Part shown: in pieces, positions 5,350 to 13,121 of the stretch
Position numbering within the stretch: position 1 is the first letter of the stretch
Layout of the letters: each line of letters opens with the position of its first letter
Origin: Alkalibacter sp964582705
Lineage (GTDB): Bacteria; Bacillota; Clostridia; Eubacteriales; Alkalibacteraceae
Direction of reading: 5' to 3'
DNA: 23,012 bases
Assembly (NCBI GenBank): GCA_964582705.1
Contig: CAZOTE010000029.1
Location: forward strand, 1 to 23,012
Translations under genes and position numbers: made by a program
Notes under the pieces: model-generated
What the model saw: only the letters and a program-made list of their open reading frames with translations
Database searches by the model: none
What the model was told of the DNA's origin: nothing

Positions 5350-6537
5350 TCAATAAAATTTCGAAAGGGTATATTTTGCAGCCTTATCCAAGACTCCCAG
5401 CTGGTCAAGGTATGTAAATACCGTAAACCTGTCCCTGATAAAACCTGCCTTTAGAATCATATCTTCAAGATAATCCTTATCTACTTCATATCCTTCCGGC
5501 TTCAGAGGAAGACCAACTATTCCCAGCCACTCCTTAACATCTTCAGGAGATGGAGCGTATTTCTTCACCGCTTCCGCAATTTCATCGCTTTTCTCTTGAG
5601 ATAAAAACTCTTCGCAATTTAGCAGGTATTCATAAAGATAACTTAGTATCAAAGTTCCGAAAGCTACGGTGACTCCATGAGATGGAATTATTTTCCCCCG
5701 TTCAATATCCTTCATGACCATATAGTGGGATATAAGGTGTTCTCCTCCCGATGCAGGTCTGGTGTCATCTGCCAATGACATTGCGATACCTGAAAGCACA
5801 AGGGCTTCTATCAGATATACTATAGACTCTTTATCTCGCTTTGAAATCTTGACGGCATTTTCTAGACAGATATCTGTGGAGCTTTCTACCAACTCTACAG
5901 TCTTGTCACACCAATACTCACCGGTAACAACTCTCGAAAGTGCCCAATCGGCCAAAGCAGTCTTTTTGCCTGCGATGTCTCCAAATCCTGCCTGTATCAT
6001 CTCGTAAGGTGCATTCGATATTACATCTATGTCTCCGTATATTGCAGTCACAGGGAAAGCCTTGATAGTCTTTTTAGCCCCCTTGACAACCAGAGACGAC
6101 CCCGCAGCTGCATAGCCGTCCATTGATGGCGCCGTAGCGACGGTTATCACCGGCACCTTCATCCTGCTTGCGGCAAACCTAGCCAAATCGCTTATCGTGC
6201 CCGAGCCTACTGATATTATGCCGTCAGTGTTCCTGTCACTGTCCATCAGTATAGTTCCCACAGCTTTTTCATCGGGAACCAGTCTTTCGTCGGTGAATCG
6301 AGATATGGTTAAATTGTATCCTCCACTTTTAAGTTCTGCAGTGATTTCATCGTTTATTTGCTCATCAGTATGACAATCAATTACAAGGAGTATCTCCTTT
6401 CCTTCTATATACTTAGAGGCTATTTTCGATATATCCCCTGCCTTAAATAAGAAATCTACATCTTTTATTGGTACATAGTGAGTCCTTCCACATTCGCATG
6501 GAATCTTTGTGTTCAGAAGTGTCTTATAGCTTTTCAT
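5350..6537 (-). CDS. araM: sn-Glycerol-1-phosphate dehydrogenase (AraM/EgsA family)
   Basis: Reduces dihydroxyacetone phosphate to sn-glycerol-1-phosphate with NAD(P)H; metal-dependent and cytosolic. The 395-residue protein fits the family. SVGSGTISDLARFAA (109-123) is the nucleotide-binding loop, PSMDGYAA (137-144) is conserved, and the metal ligands are visible as D187 (GFGD), H267 (GGEHLISH) and H287 (PSHG). Known: B. subtilis AraM makes G1P, used by PcrB for heptaprenylglyceryl phosphate. The ATG at 6537 has AGGAGG 6 nt upstream; a longer reading to 6651 runs back into the HAD gene and is rejected. It follows the HAD phosphatase by 25 nt, the same neighbour as araL-araM of B. subtilis. 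Stem-loops follow the stop. Confidence 0.92.
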   Translation of the reverse strand: MKSYKTLLNTKIPCECGRTHYVPIKDVDFLFKAGDISKIASKYIEGKEILLVIDCHTDEQINDEITAELKSGGYNLTISRFTDERLVPDEKAVGTILMDSDRNTDGIISVGSGTISDLARFAASRMKVPVITVATAPSMDGYAAAGSSLVVKGAKKTIKAFPVTAIYGDIDVISNAPYEMIQAGFGDIAGKKTALADWALSRVVTGEYWCDKTVELVESSTDICLENAVKISKRDKESIVYLIEALVLSGIAMSLADDTRPASGGEHLISHYMVMKDIERGKIIPSHGVTVAFGTLILSYLYEYLLNCEEFLSQEKSDEIAEAVKKYAPSPEDVKEWLGIVGLPLKPEGYEVDKDYLEDMILKAGFIRDRFTVFTYLDQLGVLDKAAKYTLSKFY

Positions 6538-6562
6538 ATAAATCCTCCTATCAATATTTGAT

Positions 6563-7348
6563 TCAAATCTCTTCTTTGAGCTCCTTGACCGAATCAAAAA
6601 TGAAATCTGCCGCAATTTCTGACTTGTCATAATCCTCCATGGTAGTTTCACCAGAAAGAACCAACACTGATTTCACTCCCAAGTCGTATCCCATTTTTAT
6701 GTCTGTGTATAGCCTGTCTCCCACCATGACAACATCTTCTTTTTTTAATTTATAAGTATCCAGTATGGCACTTAGCATATGATCTTTGGGCTTCCCAATA
6801 ATTACTGGTTCTTTCTCTGTAGCAGCTTTTATAAAAGCTATCATGGCCCCTATGTCAGGCATGAACTTGCCACCCTCTAAAGGGCAGTTAAAATCCGGAT
6901 GCGTGGCTATATAGGGCAGTTCTCTGACGTAATCACAGGCCGCCCAGAGCTTTTCATATGTCAAAGTGGTATCAAAGCCCAAGACTACGCACTCAATGCT
7001 GTCATTTCTTTCGGCAAACACATTAAATCCGGCATCTGCGAAGGCTTTTTCCAGCGACGGAGTTCCTAAAAGAAAGATATTCTTGTAGTTGGTGTGCTTT
7101 TTTAAATAATAAATCGTTGCATCACCAGATGTAAATATCTCATCCTCTTTAGCGTCAATTCCCAATCTCGTCAGTTTTTCTATATAGGCTTCCTTGTTTT
7201 TCGACGAATTATTGGTCAGAAAAACATACTCTTTCCCTTTATCTTTGATCTCTTGCAAAAACTCCTTCGCACCTGGTATCAACTCGTCACCTAGGTAGAT
7301 TGTTCCATCCATATCCAGCAAATAACAATTCACTTTTTCTAAACTCAC
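6563..7348 (-). CDS. HAD-superfamily IIA phosphatase (NagD/AraL type)
   Basis: Predicted cytosolic Mg2+-dependent sugar-phosphate or phosphoglycolate-like phosphatase, 261 residues. Motif I is DMDGT (D12 nucleophile, D14 acid/base), motif II is LTNNSS (T45, N46), motif III is the Lys of IIGKPKDH near residue 190, and motif IV is GDRLYTDI near 210. The C2-type cap between motifs II and III classes it as subfamily IIA (NagD, YutF, AraL). A GTG start at 7348 is chosen because GGGAGG lies 7 nt upstream; in-frame ATG codons further upstream would place that ribosome site inside the gene. Its pairing with AraM mirrors araL-araM. The substrate is unknown; a glycerol or polyol phosphate is an inference from context. 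Confidence 0.9.
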   Translation of the reverse strand: MSLEKVNCYLLDMDGTIYLGDELIPGAKEFLQEIKDKGKEYVFLTNNSSKNKEAYIEKLTRLGIDAKEDEIFTSGDATIYYLKKHTNYKNIFLLGTPSLEKAFADAGFNVFAERNDSIECVVLGFDTTLTYEKLWAACDYVRELPYIATHPDFNCPLEGGKFMPDIGAMIAFIKAATEKEPVIIGKPKDHMLSAILDTYKLKKEDVVMVGDRLYTDIKMGYDLGVKSVLVLSGETTMEDYDKSEIAADFIFDSVKELKEEI

Positions 7349-7363
7349 TATAATACCTCCCAC

Positions 7364-7386
7364 CATCACCCATTTAAGGGATGATT
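7364..7386 (-). other. Small hairpin in the HAD gene leader
   Basis: ATCATCCC and GGGTGAT form a 7-bp stem with one bulged base on the minus strand. It ends just upstream of the GGGAGG ribosome site and may modulate initiation. It is weak evidence on its own, and no clear promoter is visible between here and the terminator at 7402. Confidence 0.3.
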
Positions 7387-7401
7387 GATATTTTTTTGTA
7401 T

Positions 7402-7456
7402 AAAAAAAGCCGCAATAAACCGTGCACCTTTTGGTGACAGTCTATCCACGGCCTTC
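7402..7456 (-). terminator. Intrinsic terminator of the polyol PTS operon
   Basis: On the minus strand a branched or extended stem (GGCCGTG...CACC-AAAA-GGTG-CACGG...GCGGC) is followed directly by seven T. It lies about 40 nt after the stop of the last operon gene. As no convincing promoter follows, the HAD-araM pair may be fed by read-through. Confidence 0.75.
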
Positions 7457-7495
7457 ACTTTATCACTGGCACAATTCAATTGTATCGCAAAATCA

Positions 7496-8791
7496 TTAAC
7501 CAATCAAGGTTTCTTGAAGTTCTCTAAGCTTGTAAATAAGTGTCGTCTTGTCTAGCTCGATATCATCGTATGTGATGAGCTCTCCTGCTTTCTTTGGATT
7601 TATAAGCTTGGTATTCTTTGTGATCAGTCCCAAAGGTACAGCTTTTTCAGCTTTTGCATTGTCATAGGTCTCAAAGCTTCCGTATACTGTATATCCACCG
7701 ATTCCATCAAGCATATCTCCAGCACTTAGATCTTTCTTCGCTATGGTAATTGTTTCTGCCACAGGCTTTCCTGGAAGCGGAACAATTGTAGGCTCGTTGT
7801 AGATTACCGCTCTAGCTGCAGAAAGTGGTGTCTCCAGGCTTGTCAGGTGATAAGGTCTGAACAACACGTAGTTGGGTCCTGGTCCCATGCTAAGATACTG
7901 CATTTCATGGTGTATCTGTGGAAGATCAGTTGTTACTATTACGAATACGCCTGGAGCTACTCCGTTTACATAGTCTACTATTTTGGTATTGTTAAGGATT
8001 CCTCCGTTTTCCTTAAGCTGGAACAGTTTAGGCAGCTCGCTTACAACTGCTGATGGCGCATGGCCTCCTCTAACATCAGGCAAGTATCCTGTCGCATTAG
8101 CCATAGCTGTCATCTCAACCATTGTTTTTGTTCCATCTTTGAAAGCTGTAAGCATTTTAGGGCTTACTCCTTCTCTCATAGCTTGCTCATATACTGTTTC
8201 AGGATTGCAGCCCGCTACAACGGGATTATTCTTTCCTTTACCGATTGCAACGATGTCCATTCCCATGCCGTCAGCAAAATCGTAAAGTTCCATAACAGAG
8301 CCTGGCTCATCTCCTGCAGAACCAGTGTAGATTACGCCTGCATTGTCGGCAAGCTTCTTAAGGTAAGCGCCGATTACTACGTCGGTTTCAACGTTAAGCA
8401 TTACAACATGTTTCTTGTTCATAATTGCATCAAGAGCAATCTTCGCACCCACATCCGGAACGCCTGTGGCATCTACGACAACGTCTGTCAAGTTAGCAGC
8501 TGCAGGTATGTCGGCATTTGCAGAAGCTACGTACTTACCTTGCTCCATTGCCACATTTGCTTCTGATAAAAGGTCTGTCACTACGATATCATCTTTGGCC
8601 ACCCCTGCCAAAGTGTAGGACTCTATTGCGTTGTCAACGTTGATGTCGACTACTATAGCTGGTATCATGCCTTTCATTTTCATTACCTGGCTGACCATTC
8701 CTTTGCCCATTTGTCCTGCTCCGATAAGACCAAGCTTGATAGGCTTTCCTTGTTCTTCCAGCGCTCTAAGTTTTCTGTTAAGATTTAACAT
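7496..8791 (-). CDS. Homoserine-dehydrogenase-like NAD(P)-oxidoreductase with C-terminal SAF domain
   Basis: 431 residues. The N-terminal Rossmann fold has GLIGAGQMGKGMVSQV (about 21-36) and the central region resembles the catalytic domain of homoserine dehydrogenase (TGSAGDEPGSVMELYDFADGMG, AIGKGKNN). The last 90 residues form a SAF/AFP-like domain (KKDLSAGDMLDGIGGYTVYG ... VPLGLITKN). Known: proteins of this two-domain type sit in polyol and sugar catabolic operons, but I know of no established substrate. It is not a biosynthetic homoserine dehydrogenase: there is no ACT domain and no threonine-pathway gene nearby. AGGAGG lies 8 nt before the ATG. It is last in the PTS operon, 17 nt after the IIA gene, and a terminator follows. 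Its probable role is a redox step on a (phospho)polyol-derived carbonyl. Confidence 0.8.
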   Translation of the reverse strand: MLNLNRKLRALEEQGKPIKLGLIGAGQMGKGMVSQVMKMKGMIPAIVVDINVDNAIESYTLAGVAKDDIVVTDLLSEANVAMEQGKYVASANADIPAAANLTDVVVDATGVPDVGAKIALDAIMNKKHVVMLNVETDVVIGAYLKKLADNAGVIYTGSAGDEPGSVMELYDFADGMGMDIVAIGKGKNNPVVAGCNPETVYEQAMREGVSPKMLTAFKDGTKTMVEMTAMANATGYLPDVRGGHAPSAVVSELPKLFQLKENGGILNNTKIVDYVNGVAPGVFVIVTTDLPQIHHEMQYLSMGPGPNYVLFRPYHLTSLETPLSAARAVIYNEPTIVPLPGKPVAETITIAKKDLSAGDMLDGIGGYTVYGSFETYDNAKAEKAVPLGLITKNTKLINPKKAGELITYDDIELDKTTLIYKLRELQETLIG

Positions 8792-8808
8792 TCATAATTC
8801 CTCCTAAG

Positions 8809-9162
8809 TTATATTATTGTTATATATTCACCGATTTTAATTTCCGGATTGCTTTCCCCTTTTAAATGTATCGTTCCCGGAAGTTGTGGCTCCTCAGCTC
8901 CGTCAAACTTCAAAGAACAATGTCCCATTTTCTTTAGTGTGTGATTCGCTTCATCCCCTACAGCTGAAACGAAATATTCCTTTCCACATATTTCAACCAA
9001 ATCCCCTGTTTTAACCTCGTCCGATAGATCAGACGCTTCGTGAAGCACAGATATTTCCTTTAATTCAGCAGGTGCATTTTCATTGAATATAATCAACATT
9101 TTTTCAGTTAGAAACTCGAGAGCCATATCTCCAATTCCTGTGATTTTTACGTTGTATTTCAT
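8809..9162 (-). CDS. srlB: PTS glucitol/sorbitol-type IIA component
   Basis: Cytosolic phosphocarrier that passes phosphate from HPr to the IIB domain. The 117 residues match the family (E. coli SrlB is about 120). The N-terminal TGIGDMALEFLTEKMLIIFNENAPAEL is characteristic. H41 (VLHE) aligns with the phosphorylated His near position 43 of E. coli SrlB, and KMGHCSLKFDG plus LPGTIHLKG are conserved C-terminal blocks. GGGAGG precedes the ATG. Oddly, it is separated from the IIC and IIBC genes by a dehydrogenase and an aldolase gene, whereas in the classical srlAEBD order it follows IIBC directly. Confidence 0.93.
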   Translation of the reverse strand: MKYNVKITGIGDMALEFLTEKMLIIFNENAPAELKEISVLHEASDLSDEVKTGDLVEICGKEYFVSAVGDEANHTLKKMGHCSLKFDGAEEPQLPGTIHLKGESNPEIKIGEYITII

Positions 9163-9175
9163 TTTATCCTCCCAT

Positions 9176-9994
9176 TTAGCGATTGCATAGTTTTTCTATA
9201 TACTCCTTTAAACAATTGCTGTACGCCTCCTGGGCATCCAGCACCGCCACCTCGTACATTTTTTCCTTAATCGATTTTTCCATTCCTTCTTTGCTTGCTA
9301 TTATCAGATCAGTATAGACGTTTAACTTGCTTATTCCACATTCTTTAGCTTTTGTTAGATTGTCAAAGCCTGTGCCTGAACCCCCGTGAAGAACCAGCGG
9401 AACTTCAAGAGACTGTGACAATTCCTTTATTAAATCAAATTGTAGTTCAGGTTTTTTTACATTATACACACCATGAGATGTTCCAACAGAAACAGCTAAG
9501 CTGTCTGTATTGGTGAGCTCTGCAAACCGTCGAGCGCCTTTCACCTCTGTATAGACATTTTCTTTATCGTCCCCTGCGCTTCCTACATGACCGATTTCAG
9601 ACTCTACGGAAGCTCCGTATTTTTCTGCCATTTTTTTAACTTCTTTTGTAATCGCTACGTTTTCGTCAAAACTTTTACTTGATCCATCTATCATCACAGA
9701 GGAACATCCGCACTTTAAGGCTTTCTCTATTGTTTCAACGCTGTAGCCGTGGTCAAAGTGAAGTACCGCATCTACTCCGAGATGCTCTAAATAAAATTTA
9801 GTTATTCCTGTAAACTCCTCCAAAGAAAAATACTTTTGATGAGCCTCTGCCAATGCAATCATCAGAGTTGCACCGGTAATTTTTGAAGTATGCACAGCCG
9901 CCTTCACATCTGAAGCACTTGTAACATTCGACTGTATCACGATGTCATTGTCCCTCTTAGCTTTTTGCAATAATTCTTTCGAGCTTATAATCAA
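9176..9994 (-). CDS. Class II ketose-(bis)phosphate aldolase (FbaA/GatY/KbaY family)
   Basis: Zn2+-dependent aldolase that cleaves a ketose phosphate to dihydroxyacetone phosphate plus an aldehyde. 272 residues. Visible residues are the catalytic Asp of HFDHG (D81), zinc ligands H82, H174 (GTSHG) and H203 (LHGGSG), ESEIGHVG (131-138) and the C-terminal KLNVYTD phosphate/substrate loop. Length and motifs resemble tagatose- or fructose-bisphosphate aldolases, but substrate specificity cannot be read out. A TTG start at 9994 is used because AGAGGTGA lies 5 nt upstream and no ATG is suitably placed. It sits between the zinc dehydrogenase and PTS IIA, so the substrate is probably the ketose phosphate made by the dehydrogenase, with or without a second phosphorylation by a kinase encoded elsewhere. 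Confidence 0.88.
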   Translation of the reverse strand: MIISSKELLQKAKRDNDIVIQSNVTSASDVKAAVHTSKITGATLMIALAEAHQKYFSLEEFTGITKFYLEHLGVDAVLHFDHGYSVETIEKALKCGCSSVMIDGSSKSFDENVAITKEVKKMAEKYGASVESEIGHVGSAGDDKENVYTEVKGARRFAELTNTDSLAVSVGTSHGVYNVKKPELQFDLIKELSQSLEVPLVLHGGSGTGFDNLTKAKECGISKLNVYTDLIIASKEGMEKSIKEKMYEVAVLDAQEAYSNCLKEYIEKLCNR

Positions 9995-10006
9995 CTAGAT
10001 CACCTC

Positions 10007-11035
10007 TTAAATTTTCACTGCGACTTTTATAGCTTCACCGGATTTAATCAGATCGAATCCTTCAAATATATTGTCCAGCATCACTTCATGAGTTATTATC
10101 AGATCTGCATCAATTATTTTTGTTTCAATAAGCTTGCATGCAGTTTTCACTTGCTCAACAGTCGAGCTATTCGCACCGTAAACTGTAATTTCCTTATAGT
10201 GAATAGCATTCGTAGGGATTGGATTTTCTGTCATGGAAGCCGGCAATCCTGCGAAAAAGCTAACTCCACCGCCTTTTTTGACTATCTCTACTGCATTTTT
10301 TTGTGCCTGGGGCACTGAACAAGCCACTATTGAAAAATCCACGCTGCTTAATCCTGTATTTTCTTTGAAATCATCTATAAGTTCGCCTTTGTTCAGGAAT
10401 GTGCTTATTCCCATCTCTGCCACTTTTTGAAGCCTATCATTATTTACATCCGTTAGATAAACTTCTGCTCCTTTAGCTTTCGCTAAAAGCGCATTCATCA
10501 CTCCAATAGGCCCGCCACCAATAATCAATACTGTATCAGCGGGTTTTATCGGAAGAAACTCCTGCCCGTTAATTACACATGACAATGGCTCTGCAATGGA
10601 CATATTCTTCAAATCAGCGTCATCATGCAGCTTGATTATTGCTCCTGAATTTACAACTTCCTTGCTCATGTGAACGTACTCCGCAAACCCACCGTCTACG
10701 TGATATCCTATGACAAAGGAATTGTCACAAAGATTCGACTTTCCCTTTATGCAGTAGTCGCACTTTCCACAAGCCACTACCGGGGCTACCACCACTTTAT
10801 CGCCTTTTTTATAGTCTGTTACGTTTTTTCCTGTTTCGTGTACGTATCCGGTAATTTCGTGTCCAATAATTCTTGTGCCTTTTATTTTGTCGCTTCCTGA
10901 GTTGTATATCCTAAGGTCTGTCCCACAGATTGCGCAATACTCTACCTTTACTATAAGCTCATCCTCATTAGCCTCTTTCAGCTTTGTATCTTCTATCAGA
11001 AGTTTCCCAGGTTCGTAAAATACGGCCGCTCTCAT
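10007..11035 (-). CDS. Zinc-dependent medium-chain polyol(-phosphate) dehydrogenase
   Basis: 342 residues of the sorbitol/threonine/galactitol-phosphate dehydrogenase group. Catalytic zinc residues C37 (CAICGTD), H59-E60 (GHE) and E149 (AEPLSC) are present, as are the four structural-zinc cysteines C89, C92, C95 and C103. IIGGGPIGVM (171-180) is the NAD-binding loop. It probably oxidises the phosphorylated polyol delivered by the PTS to a ketose phosphate, taking the place of the short-chain SrlD of enteric bacteria; the exact substrate (glucitol, galactitol, a tetritol or pentitol phosphate) is open. GGAGGG precedes the ATG. A strong hairpin separates it from the IIBC gene. Confidence 0.9.
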   Translation of the reverse strand: MRAAVFYEPGKLLIEDTKLKEANEDELIVKVEYCAICGTDLRIYNSGSDKIKGTRIIGHEITGYVHETGKNVTDYKKGDKVVVAPVVACGKCDYCIKGKSNLCDNSFVIGYHVDGGFAEYVHMSKEVVNSGAIIKLHDDADLKNMSIAEPLSCVINGQEFLPIKPADTVLIIGGGPIGVMNALLAKAKGAEVYLTDVNNDRLQKVAEMGISTFLNKGELIDDFKENTGLSSVDFSIVACSVPQAQKNAVEIVKKGGGVSFFAGLPASMTENPIPTNAIHYKEITVYGANSSTVEQVKTACKLIETKIIDADLIITHEVMLDNIFEGFDLIKSGEAIKVAVKI

Positions 11036-11080
11036 TTCGTCCCTCCAATTCTTTTTTTTACAAAGAAATGTAATAATTAT

Positions 11081-11104
11081 GGTGCAGCGTTTTCACGCTG
11101 CACC
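11081..11104 (-). other. Perfect 10-bp GAAA-tetraloop hairpin within the PTS operon
   Basis: GGTGCAGCGT-GAAA-ACGCTGCACC on the minus strand, 8 nt after the IIBC stop. No U-tract follows (ATAATTATTAC), so it is not a normal intrinsic terminator. A very stable intercistronic hairpin at the transporter/enzyme boundary would protect the 3' end of a processed transporter mRNA and set different levels of membrane and enzyme products. Confidence 0.65.
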
Positions 11105-11112
11105 TTGTCATT

Positions 11113-12096
11113 TTAGAATAAGCCAAAGCTTGCAGCCCATGCTATCACTACTGATATTGGGCCTGTGATAAGTCTTGAGAAAAGTACTGCGGGTACACCG
11201 ATTTCAACTGTTTCCGGTGTAGCTTCTCCCAAGCTAAGTCCTACAGGGATAAAGTCACAACCAACTTGTGGGTTTATCGCAAATAGTGCAGGAAGTGCAT
11301 ATTGTGGAGGTATCGTTCCTTTTCCTATTTCAACACCCAGGAAAACCCCTACTACCTGAGCAATAACCGCTCCCGGTCCAAGAATCGGGGACAATATGGG
11401 CAGTGCGCATATTATACATACAACCAATAATCCAGGAAGGCTTCCTGATATCGGCGCTATTGCCTGAGCTATAACGTCGCCTATACCTGATTCGGATATA
11501 ATACCAATCAACATCGATACGAATGCCATGAATGGCAGGATGTTGTTGATTACCATTTGTATTGTTTGCCTACCAGCTGCAAAGAACTTGCCTACTACTC
11601 CACCAACGCCCTTGCCCATCCTTACTATAAAACTGCTTTTGCCGTTTCCATTACCGTTTGATGAAGCCTTTGAAGCAGTGCTGGAAGAGCTTTCTGACTT
11701 AGCTGTTTGAGTTACTTGTGCACCCTCTTCAGCCAGCGTAACATTTTCTTCCTTTACTCCTGAAACGTAAATATCTTCCTTTATGTACTGAGCTAAAGGT
11801 CCTGATTGACCTACCGGAGTAAGGTTTATGGTATATACGCCCTTTTTAGGATATACTCCACATCTCGCTGTTCCTCCACAATCTACTATAGCTACAAATA
11901 TCTCGTCATCCGGAACAGAAGTCGCAAAACCGTCTACCGTCTCGCATCCTGATAATTCGGCAACTTTTTGAGATATGGGATCGATCCCTCCGCCAGTAAC
12001 AGAAACTACCTTGTTTCTTTTCGAATCGGGCTTTATCACCAATGGACCGCCCCAACCGCCTTTTCCTCTTTCAATTCTAATAGTATTGTAAGCCAT
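11113..12096 (-). CDS. srlE: PTS glucitol/sorbitol-type IIBC component
   Basis: Membrane permease subunit with the phosphorylated IIB domain. 327 residues. The N-terminal IIB domain (about 1-125) has RIERGKGGWGGPLVIKP and DCGGTARCGVYPKK; C73 of DCGG aligns with the phospho-Cys of E. coli SrlE. A low-complexity Ser/Asn/Gly linker (about 131-153) follows, then four or so membrane segments (about 178-327) with the conserved NPQVGCDFIPVGLSLGEATPETVEIGVPAVL loop. The gene starts one base after the IIC stop with an AGGTGA ribosome site, so translation is coupled. Product and IIC together form the sugar-alcohol channel. Confidence 0.95.
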   Translation of the reverse strand: MAYNTIRIERGKGGWGGPLVIKPDSKRNKVVSVTGGGIDPISQKVAELSGCETVDGFATSVPDDEIFVAIVDCGGTARCGVYPKKGVYTINLTPVGQSGPLAQYIKEDIYVSGVKEENVTLAEEGAQVTQTAKSESSSSTASKASSNGNGNGKSSFIVRMGKGVGGVVGKFFAAGRQTIQMVINNILPFMAFVSMLIGIISESGIGDVIAQAIAPISGSLPGLLVVCIICALPILSPILGPGAVIAQVVGVFLGVEIGKGTIPPQYALPALFAINPQVGCDFIPVGLSLGEATPETVEIGVPAVLFSRLITGPISVVIAWAASFGLF

Positions 12097-12097
12097 A

Positions 12098-12622
12098 TCA
12101 GTTCACCTCTTTTCTTGATATCATCATGAAAGTAATCTTTTCCGTCACGATACCTCTTATAAGTATTACTACTACACCTACAATAAAGTATCTGACCGCA
12201 AGACCTGCTACAGACAAGCCTAACTCTGTTATTCCGCTGGAGATTCCCAGCCATACGAACAGTTCTCCTGGATTGCCATGGGGAAACAATCCTGTAATTG
12301 GATGCGCAAATGATACTGCAGCATCGTAGAATGCAGGCTTGTACTTTTCTTCCAAGAACTTGCCGAATGAGTATGCCATCGGGTTAGTCAAGAAAAACAT
12401 CGCTAAAACAGGGAATATAGTGTACCTTGTTATTATATTGCCTGTCATCTTTTGGGCAAATCCTTCTACCTTTTCTTCTCCGACAATCATGATTATGGAG
12501 TTTACAAAGGTAATAAGAACTACCAGGGTCGGGATTATGCCTGTTACCAATCCCATGAACACACCGCCACCGGCGTTGAACAAGCCGATAAAGCCTTCTG
12601 CCAAGTTAGCTAAAAAATCCAT
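12098..12622 (-). CDS. srlA: PTS glucitol/sorbitol-type IIC component
   Basis: Membrane channel subunit, 174 residues as in E. coli SrlA. The N-terminus (FLANLAEGFIGLFNAGGGVFMGLVTGIIPTLVVLI) and the loop HPITGLFPHGNPGELFVWLGISSGI are family hallmarks. Four hydrophobic segments can be seen at roughly 20-45, 63-82, 118-140 and 141-163. AAGGAGG lies 7 nt before the ATG. A small hairpin separates it from gutM upstream; the IIBC gene follows after one base. Confidence 0.94.
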   Translation of the reverse strand: MDFLANLAEGFIGLFNAGGGVFMGLVTGIIPTLVVLITFVNSIIMIVGEEKVEGFAQKMTGNIITRYTIFPVLAMFFLTNPMAYSFGKFLEEKYKPAFYDAAVSFAHPITGLFPHGNPGELFVWLGISSGITELGLSVAGLAVRYFIVGVVVILIRGIVTEKITFMMISRKEVN

Positions 12623-12649
12623 CTAAAATCCTCCTTGTTAATTATATTT

Positions 12650-12672
12650 AACAGAATTTGATAAATCCTGTT
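12650..12672 (-). other. Intercistronic hairpin between gutM and the IIC gene
   Basis: AACAGGATTT-ATC-AAATTCTGTT forms a 10-bp stem with one G-U pair on the minus strand, just after the gutM stop and before the AAGGAGG of the IIC gene. It is AT-rich and less stable than the hairpin at 11081-11104. It is a possible processing or attenuation element. Confidence 0.4.
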
Positions 12673-12674
12673 AT

Positions 12675-13097
12675 TTACGTCGCTATAGAGCTTTCACTGC
12701 CTTCTTCAGAATCCTCTTCCATGGAACTTAGCTGATCTTTCATTGTCTTTATTGCCGTCTCCACGGCTTTTTTTATCTGTTTGTTCTTTATGTTTGGCGT
12801 CCACTCCTCTGATTTATAAACATTTTTCCCAGTGAAATCATCGATGTTTTTAAACCTGTTAAATACAGTTCTTCCAGCCATGCATCTGGTTTCTGTGATG
12901 TTTCCCTTATCATCCAATGACATCATTATGATGCAACCGGATTTTATGCCTCCCTTTGCCTGGCCTATCAGCATGTCGCCCTTTCTTCTGATTTCAGAAA
13001 CATTTTTTTTGTAATTCTTGATCTGAAAAAATGTCATTGCACCTTGCACTATGAACAGAGCAAAGAATATAAAAACCAGCCTGGTCATGTTTTCCAT
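12675..13097 (-). CDS. gutM: GutM family protein (glucitol operon activator)
   Basis: 140 residues with one N-terminal membrane segment (about 6-24) followed by the GutM domain: FQIKNYKKNVSEIRRKGDMLIGQAKGGIKSGCIIMMSLDDKGNITETRCMAG. The last 20 residues are acidic and Ser-rich. Known: in E. coli, GutM is an activator needed for full sorbitol operon expression; its mechanism is unclear, and the membrane anchor suggests it may act at the permease. GGAGGG lies 6 nt before the ATG. It lies between the SorC-type regulator and the IIC gene, with the usual PTS association. Confidence 0.92.
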   Translation of the reverse strand: MENMTRLVFIFFALFIVQGAMTFFQIKNYKKNVSEIRRKGDMLIGQAKGGIKSGCIIMMSLDDKGNITETRCMAGRTVFNRFKNIDDFTGKNVYKSEEWTPNIKNKQIKKAVETAIKTMKDQLSSMEEDSEEGSESSIAT

Positions 13098-13121
13098 TTA
13101 AAACCCTCCTCGGATTGTTCA

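Noticed and set aside
5041..5350. T-box or other known riboswitch in the gap between araM and the asp23-like gene
   Set aside because: No T-box TGGNACCGCG core or other conserved aptamer was seen, and most stems lie on the araM side of the asp23 promoter.
5199..5408. 69-codon minus-strand ORF overlapping the end of araM
   Set aside because: It is in another frame of the araM 3' end and spans three stem-loops; it lacks a ribosome site.
6538..6651. Longer AraM with a 38-residue extension
   Set aside because: It would overlap the HAD gene and bypass the strong AGGAGG in front of 6537.
8060..8566. 168-codon plus-strand ORF opposite the SAF oxidoreductase gene
   Set aside because: It is a shadow of a well-supported gene; the Cys-rich translation has no recognisable domain or ribosome site.
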